A stretch of DNA of 64,000 bases from QPIN01 sp965224575. Its GTDB lineage: Bacteria; Pseudomonadota; Gammaproteobacteria; Methylococcales; Methylomonadaceae. Made by a program: the position numbers and the translations under genes. The stretch's first letter is position 1, and the number at the start of each line of letters is the position of its first letter. Under the pieces are notes generated by a model, which worked only from the letters and a program-made list of their open reading frames with translations, was not told the DNA's origin and ran no database searches. The stretch spans positions 1,798,001 to 1,862,000 of the forward strand of contig CBDCZQ010000006.1 in NCBI GenBank assembly GCA_965224575.1. The letters run 5' to 3'. Positions 8,233 to 16,122 of this stretch are shown here, one piece after another.

Positions 8233-9655
8233 AGGTAACCTCCTGTTTCTGAAAAATATTCTTGTATTTTGAAAATTTTAGTAAGAAAAAAAACATAAAT
8301 AATAAATTAATAAAATAAAATGTTATTTCATACCAAAAATTAAAATTATCTTTTAGTATTAAAGATAAATAGACAGATAACGATATTAATAAGATTAATA
8401 TCGTTAGTTTGCCAAAAAACTCTTTTGCATTTATATTAAATTTATATTTTATTTGATAAATGCTAATAAAAATTGCAATAATTTCTCCGGCAGATCCACA
8501 ATAAGCAATAAGCTCAATAGGGTGTTTATTTAGAGCTAAAAAAATTACCATTCCAAGAACTAATGCACGAAAGCAATTTGCAACCATAGCCACTTGTGTG
8601 TTGCCTTTTGCCATTGCTAATAATGTCGAAGGAACTCGTATAATTCTGAGAGACCACATTATACCTAAAGCCGCTATCAGCTTGTCATACCCAAGATATT
8701 GCTCCCCAAATACAGTACTTAATATTAAATCTCCAAACATAATAAAGGTAATTGAATATGCAAAGGCTATAAAAATCACTATATCCGTCACTACCATGTA
8801 ATATAAATTTAATTTATTATGTACATTTTGTTGTTTTGAAAATAAAGGTAAAATAATTGAAGTTATACTTTTTATAATTAAGAGAGCTGGCACCATAGAT
8901 ATCATAAACGCAGCACTATATATTCCCAATGTGGAAATGTTATAGTAACTCCCTATAATTAATTTATCTCCTTGTATAATTATATACATTAGTATGCCAT
9001 TTAAGATAAGTGGCCAGCCGAAATTAAATATTTTTTTGAAATAATAACCATTAATTATTAGTCTATACTTTCGCCTTGCATAGTAATGACTCATTAATAA
9101 ATAAAACAAAGCATGAAGGAGTATTAAATATATTACAGCATCATAATTTCTGTAATATAAAACGAATGGATATACCAATAAAGAAGTTAATAGTTGAGCG
9201 ATAAACTCTGTCAAAACAAATGGAGTATAATTCATTTTTCGATGGAGCCGCTTTATATCTAAATGAAACAAACCACGTATGAAAACGACGACTGATAAAA
9301 TATTAAATGCCCATTCGGACCCTCTTATATCAAATGAAGTAACTATAAAGGGTGATATGAAAAAAATAACTAATGCACCTATTAAACCTCGGGTCACATT
9401 GTAAAAATGAGCGGTATTTTGTAATACAACTTTATTACCATCTTTTGATTGAATTAATAATTTATCTGCCCCCATATCACTTGCCATTTCAATAGCAGAA
9501 ATGGTAAAAGCAAATATTGCTGCCACACCAAAGTCTTCTGGTGAAAGGAAATGGCCATAAATGGCGTTTCTTAATAAAGTAAGAAGCTGAGCTCCTCCCT
9601 GGCCAATGGTCAATAACAATCCACCAGATAATATTTTTTTAAGTGTAAAACTCAC
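8216..9655 (-). CDS. Wzx-like polysaccharide flippase (MOP superfamily)
   Basis: 479 residues with about 12-14 hydrophobic spans along the whole length. The N-terminal GGLLLTIGQGGAQLLTLLRNAIYGHFLSPEDFG is the usual opening of polysaccharide-transport/Wzx proteins, and the central loop HRKMNYTPF is also typical. Role: translocation of undecaprenyl-linked repeat units across the inner membrane. It is flanked by the pyruvyl transferase family gene (11-bp gap) and the acetyltransferase (17-bp overlap). Confidence 0.88.
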   Translation of the reverse strand: MSFTLKKILSGGLLLTIGQGGAQLLTLLRNAIYGHFLSPEDFGVAAIFAFTISAIEMASDMGADKLLIQSKDGNKVVLQNTAHFYNVTRGLIGALVIFFISPFIVTSFDIRGSEWAFNILSVVVFIRGLFHLDIKRLHRKMNYTPFVLTEFIAQLLTSLLVYPFVLYYRNYDAVIYLILLHALFYLLMSHYYARRKYRLIINGYYFKKIFNFGWPLILNGILMYIIIQGDKLIIGSYYNISTLGIYSAAFMISMVPALLIIKSITSIILPLFSKQQNVHNKLNLYYMVVTDIVIFIAFAYSITFIMFGDLILSTVFGEQYLGYDKLIAALGIMWSLRIIRVPSTLLAMAKGNTQVAMVANCFRALVLGMVIFLALNKHPIELIAYCGSAGEIIAIFISIYQIKYKFNINAKEFFGKLTILILLISLSVYLSLILKDNFNFWYEITFYFINLLFMFFFLLKFSKYKNIFQKQEVTFVKKP

Positions 9656-9666
9656 AATGGTTTAAT

Positions 9667-10932
9667 TTAAGTGGTTGATATTTTTTGACAAATTAAGTCC
9701 ATTTGGGCATTAGCAGAAGCCATAACTTCTGGTAATAAATTAGCTAGCTGTTGTTTTACTTTTTCTTTTTGTATCCAGCAATTCCATAAACCATCTACTA
9801 CATCTTCTGTATTTAATTCTCTAGGATCTATTACTTGTTTTTCTTGTCCACATGTTTTAAAAACACGTCTTGTTTTTATGCTGTATGCAATTGCTGAAGT
9901 CGGTACACCCATTGATAAGCCTGCTATAGTAGAGTGCATTCTAGTTCCACAAAACCAATCAGTTTGGCTTATTACCCACTTAACTTCACTTGCCACATAA
10001 TTGTTTTCAATTAGCCCAATGCGTTTACGTTCATCTTCAGTAAATGAATTTACAACTTCTTTACTGGCTTTTAAGTCAGATTCATAGTTTGATTCTTCAA
10101 CTAAAACATGTGGAATAAGTACTATGTTTGCATTTGTCTTTTCCAATATTTTTTTAATAAACAGGAAGATTACTTTTTTGTAGTTGGCTTTTAACCCATA
10201 TTGTGAGTAAGAATTTTTAATTTGGTTGTATATAAGCCCACTAATATTAATACCAATTGTTGGCCTGGATCGATCTGTAAACCAATCATTAATTTTATTT
10301 ATCGGTAATACCTTTGGTTTTCTAACATCTAATAAAAATGCAACATCAACGCCTTGAATATGTTTTTCTTCGTCGAATTTTTCTCCTAGTAATTCCTTCA
10401 AGACTTGAAAAGATTCTTCATCTCTTGCAAATGCCATATATGAAGATTTAACAATAAAAGATGCGATTTCTTTTGCTTTAGAATTAGCATAAGGTCCATA
10501 AGTTTGAGGCATTAAAACTAAAGGTATCTTATTTTCAATTGCTATAAGTTTTGGTAGTGTAATTGCTCTGAATCGTTTGGAACCATAAAGATCAGTAAAA
10601 CTATCACCACCACTTATATCAAGCATAATATTTGCTGATAATAATTTTTTCGCAATGGGGTTACCCCAACCAGACAATTTAGAACTTAATCTGATATTAC
10701 TAAAATTTTCTGGTAGATAGATCCTTTTTCCATGTTTTGCACCACAGTATGTTACTTCTAGTTCTTTACCATTAATATGGATTTTTTGTTTACGTATACC
10801 CTTTGAGTGATCAAGAATCAAATATTCAGCCTTGTTTCTGCTAGAAACACCTTTGAGCATAGACTCTAAAAGTGCTGAAACCCCTAGGTTACCAGTGTCT
10901 GGGGCTGCACCAGCAAAAATTATTTTTTTCAA
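9667..10932 (-). CDS. Polysaccharide pyruvyl transferase family protein
   Basis: 421-residue member of the CsaB/WcaK-type family, which transfers pyruvate from phosphoenolpyruvate to sugars to form ketals. Visible segments are IIFAGAAPDTGNLGVSALLESML at the start (the conserved N-loop), LDISGGDSFTDLYG, LMPQTYGPY, FARDEESFQVL and a C-terminal TDWFCGTRMHSTIAGLSMGVP, where the Arg-x-His motif is the family hallmark. The start is TTG at 10932 with AGGAG upstream, the same start arrangement as the exosortase gene. It is the first gene of the minus-strand locus, so the main promoter probably lies in 10933-11100. Confidence 0.88.
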   Translation of the reverse strand: MKKIIFAGAAPDTGNLGVSALLESMLKGVSSRNKAEYLILDHSKGIRKQKIHINGKELEVTYCGAKHGKRIYLPENFSNIRLSSKLSGWGNPIAKKLLSANIMLDISGGDSFTDLYGSKRFRAITLPKLIAIENKIPLVLMPQTYGPYANSKAKEIASFIVKSSYMAFARDEESFQVLKELLGEKFDEEKHIQGVDVAFLLDVRKPKVLPINKINDWFTDRSRPTIGINISGLIYNQIKNSYSQYGLKANYKKVIFLFIKKILEKTNANIVLIPHVLVEESNYESDLKASKEVVNSFTEDERKRIGLIENNYVASEVKWVISQTDWFCGTRMHSTIAGLSMGVPTSAIAYSIKTRRVFKTCGQEKQVIDPRELNTEDVVDGLWNCWIQKEKVKQQLANLLPEVMASANAQMDLICQKISTT

Positions 10933-11525
10933 TGTTTTTAACTCCTAATTTATTTTAAACGTAATGGAATAACAAATGGAAAACTGAGGTGTTGCAAATA
11001 ATTGTGGATTAACTTGTGAATAAGAATAAAAAAATCGTCAGAATCTAATATCATTGAATATTATAAAAGTAATCTGAATATCCTTGAGCTTCAGTCATTT
11101 TGGTTGAGAGAATATAACTTATTGAAAAATTGTCATTAGATGATATAGATAAGTTTAATTTAAACCATTATTCTCAAATTGGCTGAATAAATAACTATTA
11201 TATTTTAGTATGTCACATAAAATATATTTAAAGAGACTTAGGCTCATAGATAATCAGAAAAAATAAATAATAATATGTATTTTTAGGTTTTGTAAATCAA
11301 GTTGCCTAGAGTGTTAAATGTCATACTCACTATGTTCATAAAATACTGAGCTAAAATTCCGAATAGATTATATCAACTTTATTTAGTATTAATTATATAA
11401 AATAGGCTTTTCAGTTCAGAGTAAATAAAAATCGACATCTTTTTAGAGTGAATAAAACAGGAGGCCTGGATGGAGTGAGCAAGTATGAGAACTTTGTACT
11501 TATACTTCGCGCGGTCATGGATGCG

Positions 11526-11623
11526 GATTTCTATCGGTCAATATTTGCCGATAGGTTGCGTTCCTGAAATGGTTGCGTAGCTTGCTATGCGTCCATTTCA
11601 GCGCTTTGTTATCGACAGAAATC
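11526..11623. repeat. Nested palindromic element with CTTGCTATGCG centre
   Basis: Outer arms at 11526-11538 and 11611-11623 pair at 11 of 13 positions (GATTTCT.TCG). A second pair, CTATCGG (11531-11537) and CCGATAG (11548-11554), lies inside. The inner arms CTGAAATGG (11564-11572) and CCATTTCAG (11593-11601) are perfect and surround the centre CTTGCTATGCG (11581-11591). The same 11-mer sits in the centre of a differently armed palindrome at 15922-16081. Confidence 0.7.
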
Positions 11624-11705
11624 AACTCGCTATAAATTCCTCACCGGTAACTGCATGAAGTATATTTTAATTTCTTAGACTGGATTTCTATCACTATACG
11701 AGGGT

Positions 11706-11726
11706 AATTGTGGATGCTGCACAATT
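11706..11726. repeat. Small perfect hairpin
   Basis: AATTGTG (11706-11712) and CACAATT (11720-11726) form a perfect 7-bp stem with a 7-base loop. Function unknown; it belongs to the palindrome-rich stretch downstream of the beta-helix lipoprotein gene. Confidence 0.45.
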
Positions 11727-11765
11727 GCAAACGCCTAAGCCATGCTGCGAACTATTTTTGCTAAA

Positions 11766-11792
11766 CCTGAAATGAGAGGAAACCATTTCAGG
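11766..11792. terminator. Hairpin downstream of the beta-helix lipoprotein gene
   Basis: CCTGAAATG (11766-11774) and CATTTCAGG (11784-11792) form a perfect 9-bp stem with a 9-base loop. It lies about 90 bp past the minus-strand lipoprotein stop, followed on the plus strand by an A-run. It might end transcription, but the arm also resembles the inner arm of the nearby CTTGCTATGCG palindrome, so it may be a repeat fragment instead. Confidence 0.35.
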
Positions 11793-11881
11793 TGTAAAAA
11801 AACATTAGCGCTTTTGCATTTAGTTTTAAAATAGCTCTCTAGCAAATTGTAATCGTAAGTTTTTCGGGAACTCCATAAACC

Positions 11882-13249
11882 TCAATTAATTGAAAACCTA
11901 AGTTTTTTTGATGTTACATGTTCTTCGCCATAGAGTCTGTTTATTTCTTCACTTAATATCCTTAATTTCGCTTGGTAGAGCTCGTCACCATTCGTTAATT
12001 TTATTGTTTTGTTTTCATTTGCAATTACCTTTTTATCCAGTTCCAAGAGGAAAGCTTGAGCAATATTAGATAAGACAATGTTTTCATTAAGCCCCCCTTT
12101 ATCTTTTGTACCTAAGGCAATTCTACTTTTTTTATTTTTATCAATCCCTGTCACTATATTATTTGTTATTTTACCTCTTTCAGAATCATAAAGTGAAATA
12201 GCATGGTATCCACTTATTCTAATAAGGTTATTTTCCACAACGATGCCTGATAGTGGGCCATCAAAGAATCCGATACCTTGTAGAGGACCAGTGAATTGAT
12301 TCAAAAAATCATGATTTTCAATAATAATATTGTCTGATATTAAAACATCATGTACTCCACTGACGCCAGCATATCCTTGTATCGCATCATCATGGTTTTC
12401 ATTTACGTTGAGATTGTCTGTAATAATATTATACATTACTGCTATATTATTATTAGAAATTCTAATCGCGTCTTTTGCAAAATATGAAATTCTATTTCCC
12501 AGTGATACTGTTCCTTTTGATGCAATATTTATCGCTAAATGTACATTTTCTATATAATTGTTTTTTATTAGCACATCTTGAAGGTGGGTGCCTGTAATAA
12601 TGCCATTATATGAATATTGATTCCAGTCATCTATATTCCAATTTTCTGTGTTTTGATCAGAATAAATATGAAAGTTTTGTATTTTGATGTTTTTTGAATC
12701 TCCATATTTTCCACTTACACCAATAGATACCATATAACTTTTTGGTGAGAGTAAAGTATTAGAAAGTGAACCATCTACTGTTATTCCATCAAAGACCCAG
12801 TTACTCCCATAATTTAATGTTAATGAAGAAATTATGGGTGTATTATTCGTATCAGCTTTGATAGTGATAGGTTTGTCATTAAAAGCATATTTAATTTTTA
12901 TGTCTCCATGGTAGCCAGACATTAAAACGATTGTATCACCTGGTTTAACTGGTGCGTCTGGGTTTTTGATAAAGCCATCAATATTTTTTGATTCAATTAA
13001 CCTATTTTTAATTACTTCTTCTAATGTTCGCCAAGGGGAATTTAATGAGCCAGAATTGTCCATATTTCCATTTATAGGGTCGATATAAAAAGAACGACCT
13101 TGATAGTGACCCGCTTCAGTTGGGTTTGAGGATATTTCTTTATTGATTGAGTCTACTGTAGGTTGTTGGTTTGGTTTAGTACAGCACCCTACTAATATCG
13201 TAATAAAAAACACTAATAGGAAAAATAACTTTTTCATAATCATAATCAT
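11882..13249 (-). CDS. Right-handed parallel beta-helix lipoprotein
   Basis: 455 residues with a lipoprotein signal peptide: Met/Lys start, hydrophobic core and lipobox ILVGC with Cys22, so it is probably outer-membrane or periplasmic. The translation may start at the first Met or at MKKLFF (residue 5). After FYIDPINGNMDNSGSLNSPWRTLEEV, the usual opening of DUF1565/pectate-lyase-like beta-helix proteins, come repeated short strands of the N-x-I-x-N and I-x-x-N-x-I kind between residues 140 and 400. These are typical of carbohydrate-binding or lyase beta-helices. No catalytic site could be assigned. It sits between the polysaccharide operon and a phosphatase-family gene, so polysaccharide trimming or binding is an inference. 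Confidence 0.8.
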   Translation of the reverse strand: MIMIMKKLFFLLVFFITILVGCCTKPNQQPTVDSINKEISSNPTEAGHYQGRSFYIDPINGNMDNSGSLNSPWRTLEEVIKNRLIESKNIDGFIKNPDAPVKPGDTIVLMSGYHGDIKIKYAFNDKPITIKADTNNTPIISSLTLNYGSNWVFDGITVDGSLSNTLLSPKSYMVSIGVSGKYGDSKNIKIQNFHIYSDQNTENWNIDDWNQYSYNGIITGTHLQDVLIKNNYIENVHLAINIASKGTVSLGNRISYFAKDAIRISNNNIAVMYNIITDNLNVNENHDDAIQGYAGVSGVHDVLISDNIIIENHDFLNQFTGPLQGIGFFDGPLSGIVVENNLIRISGYHAISLYDSERGKITNNIVTGIDKNKKSRIALGTKDKGGLNENIVLSNIAQAFLLELDKKVIANENKTIKLTNGDELYQAKLRILSEEINRLYGEEHVTSKKLRFSIN

Positions 13250-13543
13250 TAATATTGGTTAAAAAATTGCCAAAAATAACTTAGGTTTGGTTTTATTAGT
13301 CATGTGTAATTATGAATAATTATAACAAATGCTGCTACTTATTTTAGCCTTGATAGTATTAGCTATAACAAAACTAGTATTTTACTGGCATTATTATGTT
13401 TAAGACATATGGCTAGAATAGATCGTAAATAAGTTTTTTTCTACTGTGTCAATGTATAATGGAATCATTTTTATTCTGCATTTGCGAGTTAATCCGCACT
13501 TTTGTCAAAACCGGAATCTAGTTTTTAACTTTAATTTGTTATT

Positions 13544-14503
13544 TTGTCTATTTTTTATACTCGCACAAATAAAAGAGTAATTAATTTTTTTACTTGGGGA
13601 TTATTTTTTACCACTCTTTTTTGGCTATTGTTATTTCTTGTCACAGGAGAGCAATATGCTGTGATTCGTTGGGTTAGTTATATTACACCTTGGCTTGTAG
13701 GTGCAGTTCTAGTTCTATTTGTTGTAACACTAGTATACAAGCAAAAATTCTTAGCATTTCTGATGTTTCCACTACTCTTATTAATAGGCTGGCAATATCT
13801 ACAGTTTTTTATTCCATCAAAAAAACCTCCTACTACTGGCCTAAAAACCATCAAAGTGATGACTTACAGTAAAATGGGAAGAAACCATAATATTGATTTA
13901 GTTGAGCAAACTATTGTTAAACAAAATCCCGACATTTTATTTATACAAGAAATTTCTAATTCCGATAGTAGTCTTTTAATCAAAATGTTAGCAACTCACT
14001 ATAATAAAGGTAGTCTTTTTTCTTATATAGGTAAACAAGATACCTTAATTATAAGTAAATTCAAAATTGTGTCAGAAGAAACTCAAGGGGCGAAAGCACC
14101 TATCATAAAAATAGACGTTTCAGGTAAAAATATTCGGGTATGGAACGTACACTTACAAAAATCATTCTTTAATACTGATAAACAATATAAATCAGTAGAA
14201 AAATTGGTTAAACAAGTAGCTAGTGAACAACTACCTGTTTTAGTTGCCGGAGATTTTAATGCTACAGGTATTAATTACCCATGCGTTCTGCTAAAGGAGT
14301 ATCTCAGTGATGCTTTTGAAGAGTCTGGTTTTGGTTTTGGCTTTACATTCCCATCAAATGCTAGAAGGCTAGGTATGATTACTTCATTTATGCGTATTGA
14401 TCATATTTTTCACAGTAAACATTTTGTTTCACATATTTCTTATGTTGTTCAAGATAGTGGGGGGGCAGATCATTATCCTGTTGTCGCATTGTTATCTCTT
14501 TGA
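13544..14503 (+). CDS. Membrane-anchored endonuclease/exonuclease/phosphatase family protein
   Basis: 319 residues. The N-terminus has three hydrophobic spans (about residues 15-35, 38-62 and 66-90). An Exo_endo_phos domain follows: IKVMTYSKMGRN, PDILFIQEI (metal-binding Glu), VWNVHLQK, LVAGDFNAT (catalytic DFN) and GGADHYPVVALL at the end (catalytic Asp-His). All key positions are present, so a metal-dependent phosphodiesterase or phosphatase on the outer face of the inner membrane is likely. Start is TTG at 13544; no strong ribosome site is visible, so the N-terminus is uncertain. The last ~100 bp plus downstream flank are duplicated at 25005-25158. Confidence 0.8.
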   Translation: MSIFYTRTNKRVINFFTWGLFFTTLFWLLLFLVTGEQYAVIRWVSYITPWLVGAVLVLFVVTLVYKQKFLAFLMFPLLLLIGWQYLQFFIPSKKPPTTGLKTIKVMTYSKMGRNHNIDLVEQTIVKQNPDILFIQEISNSDSSLLIKMLATHYNKGSLFSYIGKQDTLIISKFKIVSEETQGAKAPIIKIDVSGKNIRVWNVHLQKSFFNTDKQYKSVEKLVKQVASEQLPVLVAGDFNATGINYPCVLLKEYLSDAFEESGFGFGFTFPSNARRLGMITSFMRIDHIFHSKHFVSHISYVVQDSGGADHYPVVALLSL

Positions 14504-14549
14504 ATAATTACAGGTCTTACAAGTTATTGAGGAGGTAGTATACTATACT
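14404..14549 (+). repeat. Direct repeat A (3' end of phosphatase-family gene), left border of accessory module
   Basis: Covers the last ~100 bp of the phosphatase-family gene and ~45 bp of its downstream flank, ending near AGTATACTAT. An approximately 150-bp near-identical copy in the same orientation lies at 25005-25158. The two copies bracket about 10.5 kb of accessory genes. Confidence 0.8.
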
Positions 14550-14639
14550 GTTATTTTCTGTTGTTCTTTTTACAAGTTTAGCTGACTTTAAAGTATAAGT
14601 AGCAAACCAAAAGTTTTTAACAAAAGAATAAAAAGCAAT

Positions 14640-14795
14640 AGGGTCTGATAATCATGTCATAAACCACTTTAAATTTTTAAATCTAATAATATCTGTTGAT
14701 TTCCTTTCGCCAGAAGAAAGAGTAACCTTAGAAGAAATGCATGGAAATCATCCGCGCCATGTACCTCGAATCAGAGCACATGCTATTTTATTAAG
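14640..14795 (+). pseudogene. IS630-family transposase N-terminal fragment
   Basis: In one open frame the plus strand reads VDFLSPEERVTLEEMHGNHP followed by RHVPRIRAHAILLR, the conserved N-terminal helix-turn-helix region of IS630-type transposases. The frame is then interrupted by a palindromic MITE-like element at about 14795, and no remaining transposase (no DDE domain) is found beyond it. It is a truncated, inactive remnant. Confidence 0.65.
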
Positions 14796-14998
14796 GGCAT
14801 CTCTATTAATTGTGGATGAGAAAATTGAGAATCAAAATATTCAAGATCAAGCTGAAATCTGCACGTAATAGCAGGCTATTGCGAAGGGTTTCAAAGCTTT
14901 CTCTCCTCCACGTCCCTTACCTACATCCATGTAGGTGACGTAGAGATTGGATGTTTTGGACTCAATTTTTCCATTCATCAATCAATAGAGTTGCCTTT
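14795..14998. mobile_element. MITE-like element with ~40-bp terminal inverted repeats
   Basis: The left end (TTAAGGGCATCTCTATT from 14791) and the reverse complement of the right end (TTAAAGGCAACTCTATT ending at 15000) match, and similarity continues inward for about 40 bp with a shared AAAATTGAG block. It contains a central hairpin, ACCTACAT/ATGTAGGT, around 14920-14937. It encodes nothing and interrupts an IS630 transposase fragment. Related ends occur near 20550, 24800 and 27960. Confidence 0.65.
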
Positions 14999-15046
14999 AA
15001 AAGCATTATTTTCAATTAAAGATTGATCTTAGCTTAAATAATTAAG

Positions 15047-15916
15047 ATGAGTGAAAACAAATCACAACAAAACAATATGTTTTCAATTATTATTCCCGCA
15101 CATAATGAAGAAAAGGTGATTGGTCGTTGTTTGACTAGTTTACTACAAGACTTAAATTCTAGGGATGCTGAAATCATAGTAGTCAGTAATGGCTGTACAG
15201 ATCAAACAGTAACAGTTGTTCAGGCAATATCCAGCGAAATTAAATTGTTTGATACTCCTATAGCATCAAAGGCAAAGGCGCTAAATTTAGGTGATGAGCA
15301 TGCAACGGGATTTCCAAGAGCATATATAGATGCTGATGTCCTGATAAAAGGAGAAGACGTTAAAAAGTTGGTTGAAGAACTGAAGAAAAACTCTTCGCAA
15401 ATAGTTTATCCCACCATGAGAATAGATTTGAAGAAGGCACCTTGGGCAGTTAAAGCATATTATAAAATATGGTGTTCTTTGCCTTTTGTAACTCAGGGTG
15501 CTACATGCGGAGTTTCAGTGGTCTCTGAAGCAGGAAGAAATCATTTTGATAAGTTCCCTGAAATTACTGCTGATGATAGTTATGTTCGTTGTTTATTTCC
15601 TCACTCTGAGAGAGGGCTTGTTAAAAGTGCTGTTGTAACTATATTTTCACCCAGATTTTTTTGGGATCTTATGCGAATGAGAACTCGGCAATACTTTGGA
15701 GCTTATGAATTAAAAATGATTTTTCCTAAAATAGTGGATCAATATCCTGAGCGAAATGTCGAAGGTACATTTTTTTCTTTGTTTAAAAAAATTCACTTAT
15801 GGCCGGATCTTTTTGTTTATTTTGCTGTAAGTTTTTTTACTCGTATAGGTGGGAAATGCAAATTTTGGTTTGGAGATCGGCACCATTGGAATCGAGATGA
15901 ATCATCCAGGTTTTAG
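15047..15916 (+). CDS. Glycosyltransferase family 2 (paralogue of 2471-3304)
   Basis: 289-residue GT2 enzyme. FSIIIPAHNEEKVIGRCL opens the fold, VVSNGCTDQT follows, and AYIDADVLI near residue 95 is the DxD region. Blocks NLGDEHATGFPRA, HFDKFPEITADD and the C-terminal HWNRDESSRF are shared with the GT2 at 2471-3304, so the two are paralogues. It is the first complete gene inside the direct-repeat-bounded module and is transcribed alone on the plus strand, away from the palindrome at 15922. Acceptor and donor unknown. Confidence 0.83.
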   Translation: MSENKSQQNNMFSIIIPAHNEEKVIGRCLTSLLQDLNSRDAEIIVVSNGCTDQTVTVVQAISSEIKLFDTPIASKAKALNLGDEHATGFPRAYIDADVLIKGEDVKKLVEELKKNSSQIVYPTMRIDLKKAPWAVKAYYKIWCSLPFVTQGATCGVSVVSEAGRNHFDKFPEITADDSYVRCLFPHSERGLVKSAVVTIFSPRFFWDLMRMRTRQYFGAYELKMIFPKIVDQYPERNVEGTFFSLFKKIHLWPDLFVYFAVSFFTRIGGKCKFWFGDRHHWNRDESSRF

Positions 15917-15921
15917 ATATA

Positions 15922-16081
15922 AGGTAATTGGAAATAAATAACCCACCCACCTTACTTGTCTTTTTATCTGTCTTCGGTTTTGTTGTTCCGGTTACATCTT
16001 GCTATGCGCTCTACACAACAAAACCGAAGACAAACAAAAATTCTTCTCAAAATGGGGTGGGTTATCTATTTTCAGTTACCT
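15922..16081. repeat. Nested palindromic element with CTTGCTATGCG centre (copy 2)
   Basis: Outer arms 15922-15948 and 16055-16081 are complementary at 24 of 27 positions (core TAACCCACCC/GGGTGGGTTA). Perfect 18-bp inner arms lie at 15969-15986 (TGTCTTCGGTTTTGTTGT) and 16015-16032. The centre contains CTTGCTATGCG at 15998-16008. It lies between the convergent GT2 and NOS genes, so it may also act as a bidirectional terminator. The arms share no sequence with the 11.5-kb copy; only the centre does. Confidence 0.75.
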
Positions 16082-16122
16082 AACAACAAATTTGAGACAG
16101 TAGATAATATCGTCAAACTACC

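Larger units (their letters stand above)
10933..11881. other. Long AT-rich intergenic region with palindromes
   Basis: No protein-coding gene is supported. The first ~500 bp, upstream of the polysaccharide operon, is featureless AT-rich DNA likely to hold its promoter. From 11460 on there is a nested palindromic element, followed by two smaller hairpins at 11706-11726 and 11766-11792. Confidence 0.6.
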
